A stretch of DNA of 33,356 nucleotides from an uncultured Eubacteriales bacterium (GCA_934561055.1 CAKTFN010000017.1:1-33356), one strand, 5' to 3'; positions 22,573-30,750 are shown, numbered from the stretch's first letter. Numbers and translations are program-made. Notes: generated by a model not told the origin, from the sequence alone.

Positions 22573-23216
22573 TTTTTTGCTCCCTTTTTTAAAACAATGT
22601 TTGCTTTTTGAGCTTTTGAATAGGTCATCAGAAGAATGTCCGACGGCGAAAGACGGTTCTCATCTAAGATTTTAAAAAGCTTTTCGGACGAAAGACCGCA
22701 GACGTCGAATTCACGCTCAATGATTTCACCGTCGCTGATTACAAGACAAGGCAAGTCACTCGGCTCGTTTTCTTCGTCTTTTAAAAGAACACTCAAAGAA
22801 CCGTTCGTTTCGACATAAGCAAAGTTTACGTTTTCAATGTCAAAAACGTCCTTCAATCTCAACGCTTCAACAACATCGTCAACACTGTATCTTATTTCTT
22901 TGAGACTTTCCTGAATAATGCGTCCTTCTTTGATAATCATCACAGAGTGTCCCTGAAGCAGAGTTCTGAACGGACGGAACCTCAACGAAAGGCAGGACGT
23001 GATTATTTCAAGAGCAATCAAAAGGAAAATTGCACAGACCGATTGAAGAAGCGGCGTGTTGCTGTTTTGAAGCGGCATCGAAGCAATGTCTGAAAGAAGA
23101 ATTGTAATTACAAGTTCGGCCGGCTGAAGTTCTCCGATTTGTCTTTTTCCCATCAGACGAACGCTTGCGATCACAATTACATATATAATTATTCCCCGTA
23201 TTAATATCGGAAGCAT
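22569..23216 (-). CDS. DUF421 (YetF-like) membrane protein (215 aa)
   Basis: Three N-terminal membrane segments lie within the first 85 residues, with the family signature VRLMGKRQIGELQPAELVITILLSDIAS between the first and second. A soluble domain (about 90-215) contains the FRTLLQGHSVMIIKEGRI block found in YetF/DUF421 proteins. GAGGTG precedes the ATG at 23216. It forms a translationally coupled pair with DUF4363. Members are found in sporulating Firmicutes, and roles in spore formation or membrane homeostasis have been proposed without a defined activity. No strong promoter could be read upstream. Confidence 0.92.
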   Translation of the reverse strand: MLPILIRGIIIYVIVIASVRLMGKRQIGELQPAELVITILLSDIASMPLQNSNTPLLQSVCAIFLLIALEIITSCLSLRFRPFRTLLQGHSVMIIKEGRIIQESLKEIRYSVDDVVEALRLKDVFDIENVNFAYVETNGSLSVLLKDEENEPSDLPCLVISDGEIIEREFDVCGLSSEKLFKILDENRLSPSDILLMTYSKAQKANIVLKKGAKK

Positions 23217-23362
23217 TTTCTCACCTCACAGTAAGCTTTTGCATGAAACGGAAAATTATCACAAAATTCAATCGAAGACGGCGAAAGAAAGAACCCGGTT
23301 TTTAAATTTTTAAATGCGATTAAAATTTGAACGAATCTTTTGATAAATCAAACAAAATAAGC

Positions 23363-23391
23363 TTGACACTTTTTGAAAATTGTGTTAAAAT
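23363..23391 (+). promoter_or_regulatory. Promoter of the tandem mgtC operon
   Basis: A perfect TTGACA at 23363-23368, a 17-base spacer and TAAAAT at 23386-23391 preceded by TGT (extended -10). Confidence 0.8.
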
Positions 23392-23407
23392 TTACACTAT
23401 TAATGAA

Positions 23408-23450
23408 GCGGACGCAGATGTTTTTTCTGCGTCCGCACATAATTTTTTGT
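23408..23450 (+). promoter_or_regulatory. Leader hairpin of the mgtC operon
   Basis: GCGGACGCAGA (23408-23418) pairs perfectly with TCTGCGTCCGC (23426-23436), then ACATAATTTTTTG. It lies between promoter and ribosome binding site of a 75-80 base leader and resembles an attenuator. It could instead be the terminator for something read from the left, but nothing there points this way. The leader is far too short for an M-box riboswitch. Confidence 0.65.
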
Positions 23451-23474
23451 ATTCTGTGAACGGAGGTTATATAG

Positions 23475-24209
23475 ATGGATACGCTTCTTCATTTTTTTGA
23501 TCCGATTCGTGGCGTGAGTTTGCCGGGTCTTATCATAAAAATGCTTCTTGCTGTTGTTTTCGGCGGACTCATCGGTCTTGAAAGGGGTCATAAGCACCGC
23601 CCGGCCGGAAGTCGAACATACATGATTGTTTGCCTCGGAGCGGCGCTCACAATTATTTTGAGTCAGTACGAAAACTGGCTTATAACGGTGCAGTGGAGTG
23701 AGGTTTGCGAAATGCTCGGCAGAAAGGTCGACGTTTCACGATACGCCGCAAAGGTTATCGGCGGAATCGGCTTTCTCGGTGCGGGAACGATCATTCTCAC
23801 CGGACGTCAGGAAATCAAAGGTTTGACTACGGCGGCAGGTCTTTGGACGTCGGCGTGTATGGGGCTTGCAATCGGTTCGGGATATTACGAATGTGCGATT
23901 CTTGCCTTCTTGTTGATTCTTTTCACAACGGTCGTTCTTGAAAAAGTCAGCGGCTGGATCGTTTCAAGAGCAAGAAACATGGATCTTTATATCGAATTTG
24001 AAAAGATGGAAAATCTCGGAGAAATTATCAATACAATCAAAAGTATGGATATTCAGATTTTTGACGTTGACGTTCAGCGCGAAAAGCAGTCAAACGGCGT
24101 AACGGTCGGTGCGGTGATTTCCTCACGTCTTCCGAAAAAGGAAACGCATTCACATGTCATGTCCAGAATTTCAAAATTTGATTTTGTAAGTGTTGTTGAT
24201 GAAATTTAA
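23475..24209 (+). CDS. MgtC/SapB family membrane protein, first copy (244 aa)
   Basis: A membrane protein of the MgtC family with four or five hydrophobic segments in the first 150 residues. Family blocks are clear: GGLIGLERGHKHRPAGSRTY, IGGIGFLGAGTIILTGRQ and GLTTAAGLWTSACMGLAIG. A C-terminal cytoplasmic ACT-like domain (about 165-244) follows. CGGAGG lies 8 bases before the ATG. MgtC proteins are linked to magnesium limitation and control of ATP synthase or phosphate uptake in some bacteria, but most gut Firmicute copies are unstudied. The gene is followed after 24 bases by a paralogue, implying a functional pair. Confidence 0.93.
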   Translation: MDTLLHFFDPIRGVSLPGLIIKMLLAVVFGGLIGLERGHKHRPAGSRTYMIVCLGAALTIILSQYENWLITVQWSEVCEMLGRKVDVSRYAAKVIGGIGFLGAGTIILTGRQEIKGLTTAAGLWTSACMGLAIGSGYYECAILAFLLILFTTVVLEKVSGWIVSRARNMDLYIEFEKMENLGEIINTIKSMDIQIFDVDVQREKQSNGVTVGAVISSRLPKKETHSHVMSRISKFDFVSVVDEI

Positions 24210-24233
24210 GTTTTTTTCGGAGGTTAAAATAAT

Positions 24234-24914
24234 ATGCTTAGCTTTTTGAATCCGTTGAGAGAGATCACTCTTCTTGCGGTTTTTGTCAAGATGTTTTGCG
24301 CTGTGATTTGCGGCGGTGCAATCGGAATCGAGCGTGAACATAAGCGCCGTACCGCTGGCTTTCGTACTCACATATTGATTTGTCTCGGCGCATCAATGAC
24401 AACGATGATCAGCCATTATATGTATCGTTATCTTTTTCTTTATACCGACGTTTCGCGTCTCGGCGCTGCCGTTGTTGCCGGTATTGGTTTCATCGGCGCA
24501 GGAACGATTATCGTCACGAAACGCCGCCAAATCAAGGGACTCACAACTGCGGCGGGTCTTTGGACGTGTGCAATCATCGGTCTTGCAATCGGCGCCGGAT
24601 ATTACGAAGCCGGAATTCTTGCAACAATATTGATTCTTCTTGCGGAAATTTTCTTTTCACGTTTTGAATACTGGGTGCTTGACAGCGCAAGAAACATCAA
24701 CATCTATGTTGAGTATACAAGCAACGACAACCTTGATGCGGTTATTCTTCTTCTCAAAACATACCGAGTTGTTATTCTTGACCTTGAAATTACAAAATCG
24801 GGTTCAAATCCGTGTGCGATTTTTCAGCTTCAGCTGCCGAAAAAACTTTCGCACGACAAGCTGATGACCGTTGTTTCAACGTCAGACGGGATAATCTCGG
24901 TTGAGGAGCTTTAA
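24234..24914 (+). CDS. MgtC/SapB family membrane protein, second copy (226 aa)
   Basis: A paralogue of the preceding gene with the same blocks: GGAIGIEREHKRRTAGFRTH, VAGIGFIGAGTIIVTKRRQ and GLTTAAGLWTCAIIGLAIG. The C-terminal domain (about 150-226) is more divergent than the membrane part. A TTCGGAGG site precedes the ATG at 24234. Tandem copies suggest a heteromeric complex or separate regulation of two ACT-like domains; the sequence does not decide which. Its stop lies 2 bases before the next start, so the three genes form one operon. Confidence 0.93.
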   Translation: MLSFLNPLREITLLAVFVKMFCAVICGGAIGIEREHKRRTAGFRTHILICLGASMTTMISHYMYRYLFLYTDVSRLGAAVVAGIGFIGAGTIIVTKRRQIKGLTTAAGLWTCAIIGLAIGAGYYEAGILATILILLAEIFFSRFEYWVLDSARNINIYVEYTSNDNLDAVILLLKTYRVVILDLEITKSGSNPCAIFQLQLPKKLSHDKLMTVVSTSDGIISVEEL

Positions 24915-24916
24915 TC

Positions 24917-25783
24917 ATGCTCGGTCTTGAAAGGGGAGAGGTTCGACTTTTTCCTCATGAGAATGAATGGGATAAAGAGGCGGCGGAAACCATTTCAAAA
25001 CTTCGTACCGTTTTGGGTTCTGCCGTCAATAAAATCGAACATGTCGGAAGCACCTCGGTAAAAACGATATCGGCAAAGCCTATTATTGACATTGCGATTG
25101 AGGCCGATGATTTTGAAAAGGTTATTGCTTTGAGCGATGAGATGCGAAAAAACGGTTTTTATCTCAGAAAAAGCCGGCAGGAAAATCAACTTCTCTTTGC
25201 CTGCGGAAGCTTTTACGACGGAAGCGGAAAGGAGCAAACTCATTTTATTCATGTTGTAAAAACGGACAGCCGTGAATGGAACGATTATATAAATTTCAGA
25301 AATTATCTGAGAAAACATCCCGACGCCGCGGAAAAATATGAAGCTTTGAAGAAGAAACTTGTTTTAAACAGTTCTTCCGACAATGCACGGGAAAAATATA
25401 CCGAAGGAAAAAACAGCCTGATTTCGGAATTCTTAAAGAAGGCGAACATTGTCTCCTTCCTCGGAAAAACCGTTGATATCGTTATCGACAGACCGGTCGG
25501 TTACGTTCGTGAGACGGAAGAATTTAAAACCGTTTATCCGTTGAATTACGGCTATATTCCGAAAACCGAAAGCGGTGACGGCGAGGAGATTGACGTTTAT
25601 CTTTTGGGTGTTTCAAAACCTGTTTTGAATTTCAGAGGAAAGATAATTGCTGTTGTCCACAGAAGGAATGACGTGGAGGACAAGCTCGTTGCCGCACCGG
25701 AAGATATGAATTTTTCAAAAGCTCAAATCGAGAGAGCCGTTGACTTTCAGGAACGCTTTTTTGATTCTGAAATCGAAATGTGA
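24917..25783 (+). CDS. GrpB-type nucleotidyltransferase fused to an inorganic pyrophosphatase-like domain (288 aa)
   Basis: Residues 1-170 form a GrpB domain (nucleotidyltransferase fold) with EHVGSTSVKTISAKPIIDIA at 41-60, where GSTS and Asp58 are the expected nucleotide/metal residues, and a C-terminal NFRNYLRKHPDAAEKYEALK helix. Residues about 178-288 are a second domain starting FLGKTVDIVIDRPVG, with YPLNYGYIP and SGDGEEIDVYLLG (219-231), which resembles the soluble family I pyrophosphatase signature DxDxxD with one D-to-E change. It then continues NDVEDKLVAAP. The standalone form of this second domain is annotated in Clostridia as inorganic pyrophosphatase. The fusion is coherent: nucleotidyl transfer releases pyrophosphate. 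The frame is continuous with no sign of error. The substrate of GrpB is unknown. Confidence 0.85.
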   Translation: MLGLERGEVRLFPHENEWDKEAAETISKLRTVLGSAVNKIEHVGSTSVKTISAKPIIDIAIEADDFEKVIALSDEMRKNGFYLRKSRQENQLLFACGSFYDGSGKEQTHFIHVVKTDSREWNDYINFRNYLRKHPDAAEKYEALKKKLVLNSSSDNAREKYTEGKNSLISEFLKKANIVSFLGKTVDIVIDRPVGYVRETEEFKTVYPLNYGYIPKTESGDGEEIDVYLLGVSKPVLNFRGKIIAVVHRRNDVEDKLVAAPEDMNFSKAQIERAVDFQERFFDSEIEM

Positions 25784-25823
25784 TTCAAATACTCAAAAAA
25801 ATTGAAAAACTTTGAAAAAAGAC

Positions 25824-25852
25824 TTGATTTTTTTGTCAGAGTTTAGTATAAT
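25824..25852 (+). promoter_or_regulatory. Promoter of the tRNA-Pro gene
   Basis: TTGATT at 25824-25829, a 17-base spacer and TATAAT at 25847-25852 place transcription start just before the tRNA at 25865. Confidence 0.8.
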
Positions 25853-25864
25853 ACATAAGCGCTT

Positions 25865-25941
25865 CGGGGTGTGGCGAAGTTTGGTATCGCGCTTGGTTCG
25901 GGACCAAGAGGCCATGGGTTCAAGTCCCGTCACTCCGACCA
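25865..25941 (+). tRNA. tRNA-Pro (anticodon CGG)
   Basis: The 77-base gene has acceptor arm CGGGGTG paired with CACTCCG (one G-U), anticodon stem CTTGG/CCAAG with loop TTCGGGA giving anticodon CGG, T-arm with GGTTCAA, and an encoded CCA end. It has its own promoter and terminator. I see no sign of an integrated element at its 3' end. Confidence 0.95.
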
Positions 25942-25946
25942 TATAA

Positions 25947-25987
25947 AAAGCCTGAAACTTTATTTGGTTTCAGGCTTTGTTTTTTTA
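25947..25987 (+). terminator. Terminator of tRNA-Pro
   Basis: A perfect 12-bp stem (AAAGCCTGAAAC at 25947-25958 with 25967-25978) is followed by GTTTTTTTAG. Confidence 0.92.
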
Positions 25988-25990
25988 GAA

Positions 25991-26022
25991 AAACCCTAAA
26001 TCTCATGCGGGATTTAGGGTTT
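25991..26022. terminator. Second perfect hairpin behind the tRNA terminator
   Basis: AAACCCTAAATC (25991-26002) pairs with GATTTAGGGTTT (26011-26022). A-rich left and T-rich right flanks allow terminator activity in both directions. No gene to its right uses it on the minus strand, so its purpose is unclear. Confidence 0.6.
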
Positions 26023-26332
26023 TAGCATTAAGATACAAGAAAAGCAGAGGTAAGTCAGAAGAAGAAGCAGGTGCTTTTGATCTGTTCCACATATGAATTA
26101 CTAACATTTATCATCAATATTATTATATCGCATATATAATAAAAGGACAGTGATTACTGAATCCATTTCGGCAAGCTGAAAGGAGCGGGAAAATCCGCCC
26201 CTTTTTGCCGAGTGTTTTTTGCGGTTGTGTTTTCTGTTGACAATGCGTCAAAAAAGGCTTAAAATAAGGAAAATTTGATGTTCGCTGTGAAAGCTTATAA
26301 AATCTCGGCAGAAATTAATGAGGAGGATTTTT
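26023..26332. other. Intergenic region before nagA with no gene seen; possible small structured transcript
   Basis: No coding frame with a ribosome binding site is present. A TATAAT at 26135-26140 (no good -35) is followed by a small hairpin CAGT/ACTG (26148-26159), then a long imperfect hairpin at 26169-26210 (outer CGGCAA/TTGCCG, inner AAAGG-GCGG/CCGC-CCTTT) and a T-run at 26215-26220. This order, promoter-like box, stem, stem, T-run, would fit a transcript of about 75 bases. The long hairpin alone may simply be a terminator. Confidence 0.4.
26237..26265 (+). promoter_or_regulatory. Promoter of nagA
   Basis: A perfect TTGACA at 26237-26242, a 17-base spacer and TAAAAT at 26260-26265. TTGAC at 26237 and GTCAA at 26247 form a short inverted repeat over the -35 that could bind a regulator, although the -35 hexamer explains half of it. 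Confidence 0.75.
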
Positions 26333-27442
26333 ATGATTTTATCAAACCTTAGATACGTTGATGAAAATTTTGAAATCAGAAGCGGAAGTATTGAGACCGA
26401 AGACGAAAAAATCAAATCTTTTTCGGACGGAAAATCTGAAAATGACATGGGAGGTCTTCTTGCTCTTCCCGGCTTTATTGATATTCATACCCACGGCGGA
26501 GACGGAGTTGATTGGTGCGATTGCGACGCCGAAAAGCTTCAAAAACTTTCAATGTATTACGCAAAAAGAGGCGTTACCTCTGTCTGCCCGACAACGATGA
26601 CTTTGCCCGAAAAGAATCTTTCCGAAATCTTTTCTTCGATTGAAAAAATCAAAGGCTGTGAGAAGGGTGCTTATATTCACGGAATCAACATGGAAGGACC
26701 ATATATTTCATATGAAAAACGTGGAGCCCAGAATCCGGATTATATAAGAAAGGCGAACGTTGAAGAGTTTGAACGCCTGAATAAAATTTCAAAAATTTGC
26801 CTTGTTGACCTTGCGCCCGAAACCGAAGGAGCACTTTCGTTTTCATGCAATGTTTCAAAAAAGGCCGTGTGCAGCGTTGCTCACACGAGCGCAACGTTTG
26901 ATGAGGCTAAAAAAGGGTTTGAGAACGGTTTTTCTCATGCAACGCATTTGTTCAATGCAATGACTGCGTTTGAAAGCAGAAAGCCCGGTGTTGTCGGTGC
27001 TGTTTTTGATTCCGAACGGGTGACGGCCGAACTCATCTGCGACGGCTTTCATCTCGCTCCGGCAACCGTGAAGATTTCTTTCAAAATTCTCGGTTCTCAT
27101 CGTGCCGTTGCAATCAGCGATTCGCTCAGCAGTGCCGGCTGTGAAGACGGTGAGTATGTTCTCGGCGGTCAGAAGGTAATTGTTAAAAATTCAAGGGCGC
27201 ACCTTGAGGACGGAACGATTGCCGGAAGCACAACGAATCTTTTTGATGAATTCAAAAACCTTCTTTCGTTTTCAATTCCTTTTTCCGACGCACTTGCAGC
27301 CTGCTCAATTAATCCCGCCCGTGTAATCGGCGCAGACAATGTTTGCGGAAGTCTTGAAAAAGGAAAGAATGCGGATGTTATTTTTGTTGACGATTCAATG
27401 AATCTCAGTCATGTCATGGTTAGGGGAAAAATGCTTTTCTGA
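26333..27442 (+). CDS. nagA: N-acetylglucosamine-6-phosphate deacetylase (369 aa)
   Basis: This amidohydrolase-fold enzyme removes acetate from GlcNAc-6-phosphate in amino-sugar catabolism and wall recycling. Metal and catalytic residues are visible: His52 and His54 in DIHTHGG, Glu121 in NMEGPY, His184 in VAHTSA, His205 in THLFNAM and Asp263 in ISDSLSS, where the family usually has TDA(M/T). AGGAGG at 26321-26326 selects the ATG at 26333; a frame five codons longer would include the ribosome binding site. nagB is not adjacent. The GH89 enzyme elsewhere in the window could supply GlcNAc. Confidence 0.95.
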   Translation: MILSNLRYVDENFEIRSGSIETEDEKIKSFSDGKSENDMGGLLALPGFIDIHTHGGDGVDWCDCDAEKLQKLSMYYAKRGVTSVCPTTMTLPEKNLSEIFSSIEKIKGCEKGAYIHGINMEGPYISYEKRGAQNPDYIRKANVEEFERLNKISKICLVDLAPETEGALSFSCNVSKKAVCSVAHTSATFDEAKKGFENGFSHATHLFNAMTAFESRKPGVVGAVFDSERVTAELICDGFHLAPATVKISFKILGSHRAVAISDSLSSAGCEDGEYVLGGQKVIVKNSRAHLEDGTIAGSTTNLFDEFKNLLSFSIPFSDALAACSINPARVIGADNVCGSLEKGKNADVIFVDDSMNLSHVMVRGKMLF

Positions 27443-27443
27443 G

Positions 27444-27472
27444 TTGAAAAATGTCGGAAAGTGTGTTATTAT
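27444..27472 (+). promoter_or_regulatory. Promoter of the iPGM-RR-HK-LCP-rlmD operon
   Basis: TTGAAA at 27444-27449, a 17-base spacer and TATTAT at 27467-27472 preceded by TGT. It starts 2 bases after the nagA stop, and no terminator ends nagA. Confidence 0.65.
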
Positions 27473-27530
27473 ATACAGTAATTGATTGAAACTCAAGATT
27501 GATAATTTATGAAAGGAACGGCGCAGACGT

Positions 27531-28763
27531 ATGTGCCCGGTTTGTCGTATGAAATATGTTGTTGTTCTTTATGACGGAATGGCGGATTATCCCGTTCCGG
27601 CACTTGACGGAAAGACCCCGATGATGTGTGCAAAAAAGCCGCTTTTTGACTCGCTTGCAAAGCGCGGAACGGTCGGTCTCGTGAAAACGGTTGACGATTC
27701 TCTCAAGCCCGGAAGCGATGTTGCAAACATGAGCGTTATGGGTTTTGATCCGCTTAAATATTACACCGGACGTTCTCCTCTTGAGGCTGTCAGCATCGGT
27801 GTTGACCTTCGCGATGACGATGTTACTCTTCGCTGCAATCTTGTCACTCTTTCGGATGAGGCACGCTATGAAGATAAAACCATGATTGACTATTCGGCAG
27901 GCGACATTTCAACAGCCGAAGCGGCCGAGATTATGAAAAGCGTTCAGGAACATTTCGGAAACGAAAGATTTACATATTACAGCGGCGTGAGCTATCGCCA
28001 CTGCCTTGTTGTTCACGGCGGAACGACCGATCTCGGAACCATGACTCCTCCTCATGATATCAGCAAAAAGGTTATCGGTTCTCATCTTTCCGACAGCAAA
28101 AATGCCGAAGAACTCATTGCAATGATGAAAGAAAGCTATGAACTTCTCAAAAATCATCCCGTGAATCTCAAGCGTATTTCTGAAGGAAAGCGGCCGGCCA
28201 ATTCAATTTGGCTTTGGGGAGAAGGAAAAAAGCCGATTCTTCCGTCGTTTGAAAGTCTTTTCGGACTTAAGGGTGCGGTAATTTCTGCTGTTGACCTTCT
28301 TAAAGGAATTGCAATCAGCGCAAAAATGGATGCTCCCGACGTTGATGGTGCAACAGGATATATTGACACCAATTTTGAAGGAAAAGCCGAAGCTGCAATG
28401 AAAGAGCTTGAAGAAGGAAAAGACTTTGTTTATATTCACTTTGAAGCTCCCGACGAATGCGGCCACAGAAACGAACCGGAAAACAAAGTTCGTGCCATTG
28501 AACTTATTGACGAACGTGTTCTTCCGATTGTTTTGAAGTCGCTTGAAAAATACGATGATTATAAAATCATGATTCTTCCCGACCATCCGACTCCGATTGT
28601 GACGATGACTCATGCAAGAGACGCCGTGCCGTTTATGATTTATCATAAGAATAAAGAAGTTGAGGGCGTTGAATCAATCAATGAGGAAACCGCTAAAGCA
28701 ACCGGCCTTTTCGTTGAAAGAGGTTGCGAACTGATGAAAAAATTCTTATCGGAGGAAGTCTGA
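27531..28763 (+). CDS. Cofactor-independent phosphoglycerate mutase-like enzyme, archaeal type (410 aa)
   Basis: An alkaline-phosphatase-superfamily phosphomutase of the archaeal iPGM (ApgM) group. Metal-binding Asp15 (LYDGMAD), the catalytic Ser68 (SDVANMSVMGFDP), and C-terminal ligands in HFEAPDECGHRNE and PDHPTP are present. The same family includes proteins proposed as homoserine kinases in bacteria that lack ThrB, so either glycolysis or threonine synthesis is possible; neighbours do not decide. The ATG at 27531 is at long distance (13 bases) from AAAGGA; an ATG at 27549 (MKYVVVLYDG) is the more usual N-terminus in relatives but has no ribosome binding site. It leads an operon with a two-component system whose start is 3 bases after this stop. 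Confidence 0.88.
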   Translation: MCPVCRMKYVVVLYDGMADYPVPALDGKTPMMCAKKPLFDSLAKRGTVGLVKTVDDSLKPGSDVANMSVMGFDPLKYYTGRSPLEAVSIGVDLRDDDVTLRCNLVTLSDEARYEDKTMIDYSAGDISTAEAAEIMKSVQEHFGNERFTYYSGVSYRHCLVVHGGTTDLGTMTPPHDISKKVIGSHLSDSKNAEELIAMMKESYELLKNHPVNLKRISEGKRPANSIWLWGEGKKPILPSFESLFGLKGAVISAVDLLKGIAISAKMDAPDVDGATGYIDTNFEGKAEAAMKELEEGKDFVYIHFEAPDECGHRNEPENKVRAIELIDERVLPIVLKSLEKYDDYKIMILPDHPTPIVTMTHARDAVPFMIYHKNKEVEGVESINEETAKATGLFVERGCELMKKFLSEEV

Positions 28764-28765
28764 GA

Positions 28766-29449
28766 ATGAGCAGAATACTTATTATTGACGATGACCGCGC
28801 AATTGCAAATCTTGTTTCCGACTCGCTTGAAGACGAAGGTTTTGAAACGGCAATATGTTCAGACGGCAATGAAGCTTATGAATACGTTGAAAAGCATGCA
28901 AGTGAAATTTCGCTCATAACTCTTGACATAATGATGCCGGGTCTCAGCGGACTTGAACTTTGCCAAATGATAAGAAACAAGGTTGACTGTCCGATAATCT
29001 TTGTTTCCGCAAAAGGAAAGACTATTGACACGGTTCTCGGCCTCGAAATGGGCGGTGACGATTATGTTTCAAAGCCGTTTGTCGTTGAAGAACTTGTTGC
29101 GAGAGTCAAAGCTCACCTTCGTCGTGAAAAGAGGAGCAAAGATGTTACCGAAGACGGAACAATCAAGGTTGGTGACATTGAAATTCACACCGGATCGTTT
29201 GAAGTTTTCAAAAACTCAAAGCCGATTCAATTTTCCACTCGTGAGTTTCAGCTTCTCCAGTATCTTATGGAAAACGCCGGAAAGGTTCTCACGCGCGAGC
29301 AGATTTTCAGCCACGTTTGGGACACCGAATTCGGAGATATAGGAACGGTTGCCGTTAATATTAAGAGTATCAGAGATAAGCTCGACCCAAACAACGATTA
29401 CATAAAAACGGTGTGGGGCGTTGGCTATAAATTCGTAAAATCTCACTGA
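28766..29449 (+). CDS. OmpR/PhoB-family response regulator (227 aa)
   Basis: Receiver domain at 1-115 with Asp8-Asp10, phospho-acceptor Asp54 (LITLDIMMPG), Ser in FVSAK and Lys in YVSKPF all intact. A winged-helix effector domain at about 130-227 contains FSTREFQLLQYLMENAGKVL and then EQIFSHVWD and VNIKSIRDKLDP. GGAGGAA at 28751 sets the ATG at 28766. It is co-transcribed with the histidine kinase 17 bases downstream and is close to VanR/PhoP-type regulators. With the LCP gene downstream, control of envelope functions is a fair guess. Confidence 0.95.
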   Translation: MSRILIIDDDRAIANLVSDSLEDEGFETAICSDGNEAYEYVEKHASEISLITLDIMMPGLSGLELCQMIRNKVDCPIIFVSAKGKTIDTVLGLEMGGDDYVSKPFVVEELVARVKAHLRREKRSKDVTEDGTIKVGDIEIHTGSFEVFKNSKPIQFSTREFQLLQYLMENAGKVLTREQIFSHVWDTEFGDIGTVAVNIKSIRDKLDPNNDYIKTVWGVGYKFVKSH

Positions 29450-29466
29450 TTCAAAGGAAAATCACG

Positions 29467-30750
29467 ATGACTAAAGACATAAAGGCGAACGTTGTTGTTA
29501 TCCTTCTTTTTCTTGGCGTAATAGTTGCGTTTGCATATTCGTATAATGCCTCGGTAACAACTGCGGTCACGAACTCCGCATATAACGACGAAGAAAGTCT
29601 GAAACAGTATAATTATGAAATAATCGATAAACTCGGAAAAACCGAAAGCACGGCCGATTGGTCGGATATTGTCGAACAATATCGTGACATTGTTATCGTC
29701 ATTGAAAACAGTTCCAATGAGGTTGTAACACGTTCAAAGGACAGAAACTGGACGGCGCTCGACGTTAAGGTTCGAACGGCTTTTGAATATAAGAACAAAG
29801 CTTATATGATAATTTCATCGGTTTATTTGCTTCGTGACTATGCGGCAGACAGCAAAGTTCTTGTTCGTTTTGTTTTTGTTGAGTTCTTAATCGGGCTTTC
29901 CGCCCTTTGCCTTTTAATTTTCATCATTTATACAATGATGCTCAGGCCGTATCGTGAGTTTTATCAGCTGATTGAGGAATACGAAAAAGGAAAAATGCTT
30001 TCAAAGCACCATTTCAGAGGCTATATCGGTCACGTCTACGATCGGTTTGTTTCTCTGACGAGAAACCTTGAACATCAGCAACAGAATCAGCAAAGAATCA
30101 TCGCCTCGATTTCTCATGACATAAAGACTCCGCTGACTTCGATTCTCGGTTATGCGGAACGAATTAAAAACGGCAATGTTTCCGAAAAAAGAAAGCTTCA
30201 GTATATTGATACCGTTTATGAAAAGGCGGTTGAAATTCAGGGACTTGTCGATGAATTTGATGAGTATCTCAGTTACAATATGACAAAGAAGGTTCATACC
30301 GAGAGGGTTGAAACGTCGGATGTTGCAAAATCGCTTGAACTTGAATACGGATGCGAACTTGAAATGAGCGGAGTATCGTTTAAAGTAATCAATAATGCCG
30401 AAAAAGCAAGCATAATGATTGACAGGACAAAAATGCGCCGTGTTTTCGGAAATATTATCGGAAACAGTGTCAAACATATGTTTTCAGACGAAAAAATAAT
30501 TGAAGTCGGAATCACCTGTAACCGTGACACGGTGTTTATTAATGTCAGCGATAACGGAGAAGGCGTTGAGGAAGAAAAGCTTGAAATCATTTTTGAGCCG
30601 CTTTATACCTCCGACGAAGGAAGAAGGGTTGCAGGACTCGGTCTTGCAATCTGCCGTGATATTGTTGGGAGTCACGGTGGAAAAATTTATGCAAAACGTT
30701 CAAAATACGGCGGCCTTGAAATTTGCATTGAGCTTCCGAAGGCAAAGTAA
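29467..30750 (+). CDS. Sensor histidine kinase (427 aa)
   Basis: Membrane sensor with two hydrophobic segments (about 9-28 and 134-158) around an extracytoplasmic domain of some 105 residues of no recognised family. The DHp domain has His217 in SISHDIKTPLTS. The HATPase domain has the N box FGNIIGNSVKH, DNGEG (G1) and the AGLGLAI motif (G2). The two kinase hallmarks are intact. AAAGGA precedes the ATG. It pairs with the response regulator just upstream. The ligand is unknown; the short extracytoplasmic loop suggests sensing of a membrane or wall signal. Confidence 0.95.
   Translation: MTKDIKANVVVILLFLGVIVAFAYSYNASVTTAVTNSAYNDEESLKQYNYEIIDKLGKTESTADWSDIVEQYRDIVIVIENSSNEVVTRSKDRNWTALDVKVRTAFEYKNKAYMIISSVYLLRDYAADSKVLVRFVFVEFLIGLSALCLLIFIIYTMMLRPYREFYQLIEEYEKGKMLSKHHFRGYIGHVYDRFVSLTRNLEHQQQNQQRIIASISHDIKTPLTSILGYAERIKNGNVSEKRKLQYIDTVYEKAVEIQGLVDEFDEYLSYNMTKKVHTERVETSDVAKSLELEYGCELEMSGVSFKVINNAEKASIMIDRTKMRRVFGNIIGNSVKHMFSDEKIIEVGITCNRDTVFINVSDNGEGVEEEKLEIIFEPLYTSDEGRRVAGLGLAICRDIVGSHGGKIYAKRSKYGGLEICIELPKAK

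Noticed and set aside
23397..23474. Magnesium riboswitch (M-box) upstream of mgtC
   Set aside because: The leader is under 80 bases with a single hairpin; the M-box is about twice as long with several helices.
25865..26022. tRNA-Pro as an integration site, with the hairpins behind it as element remains
   Set aside because: No repeat of the tRNA 3' end and no integrase are seen, and the two hairpins are ordinary terminators.
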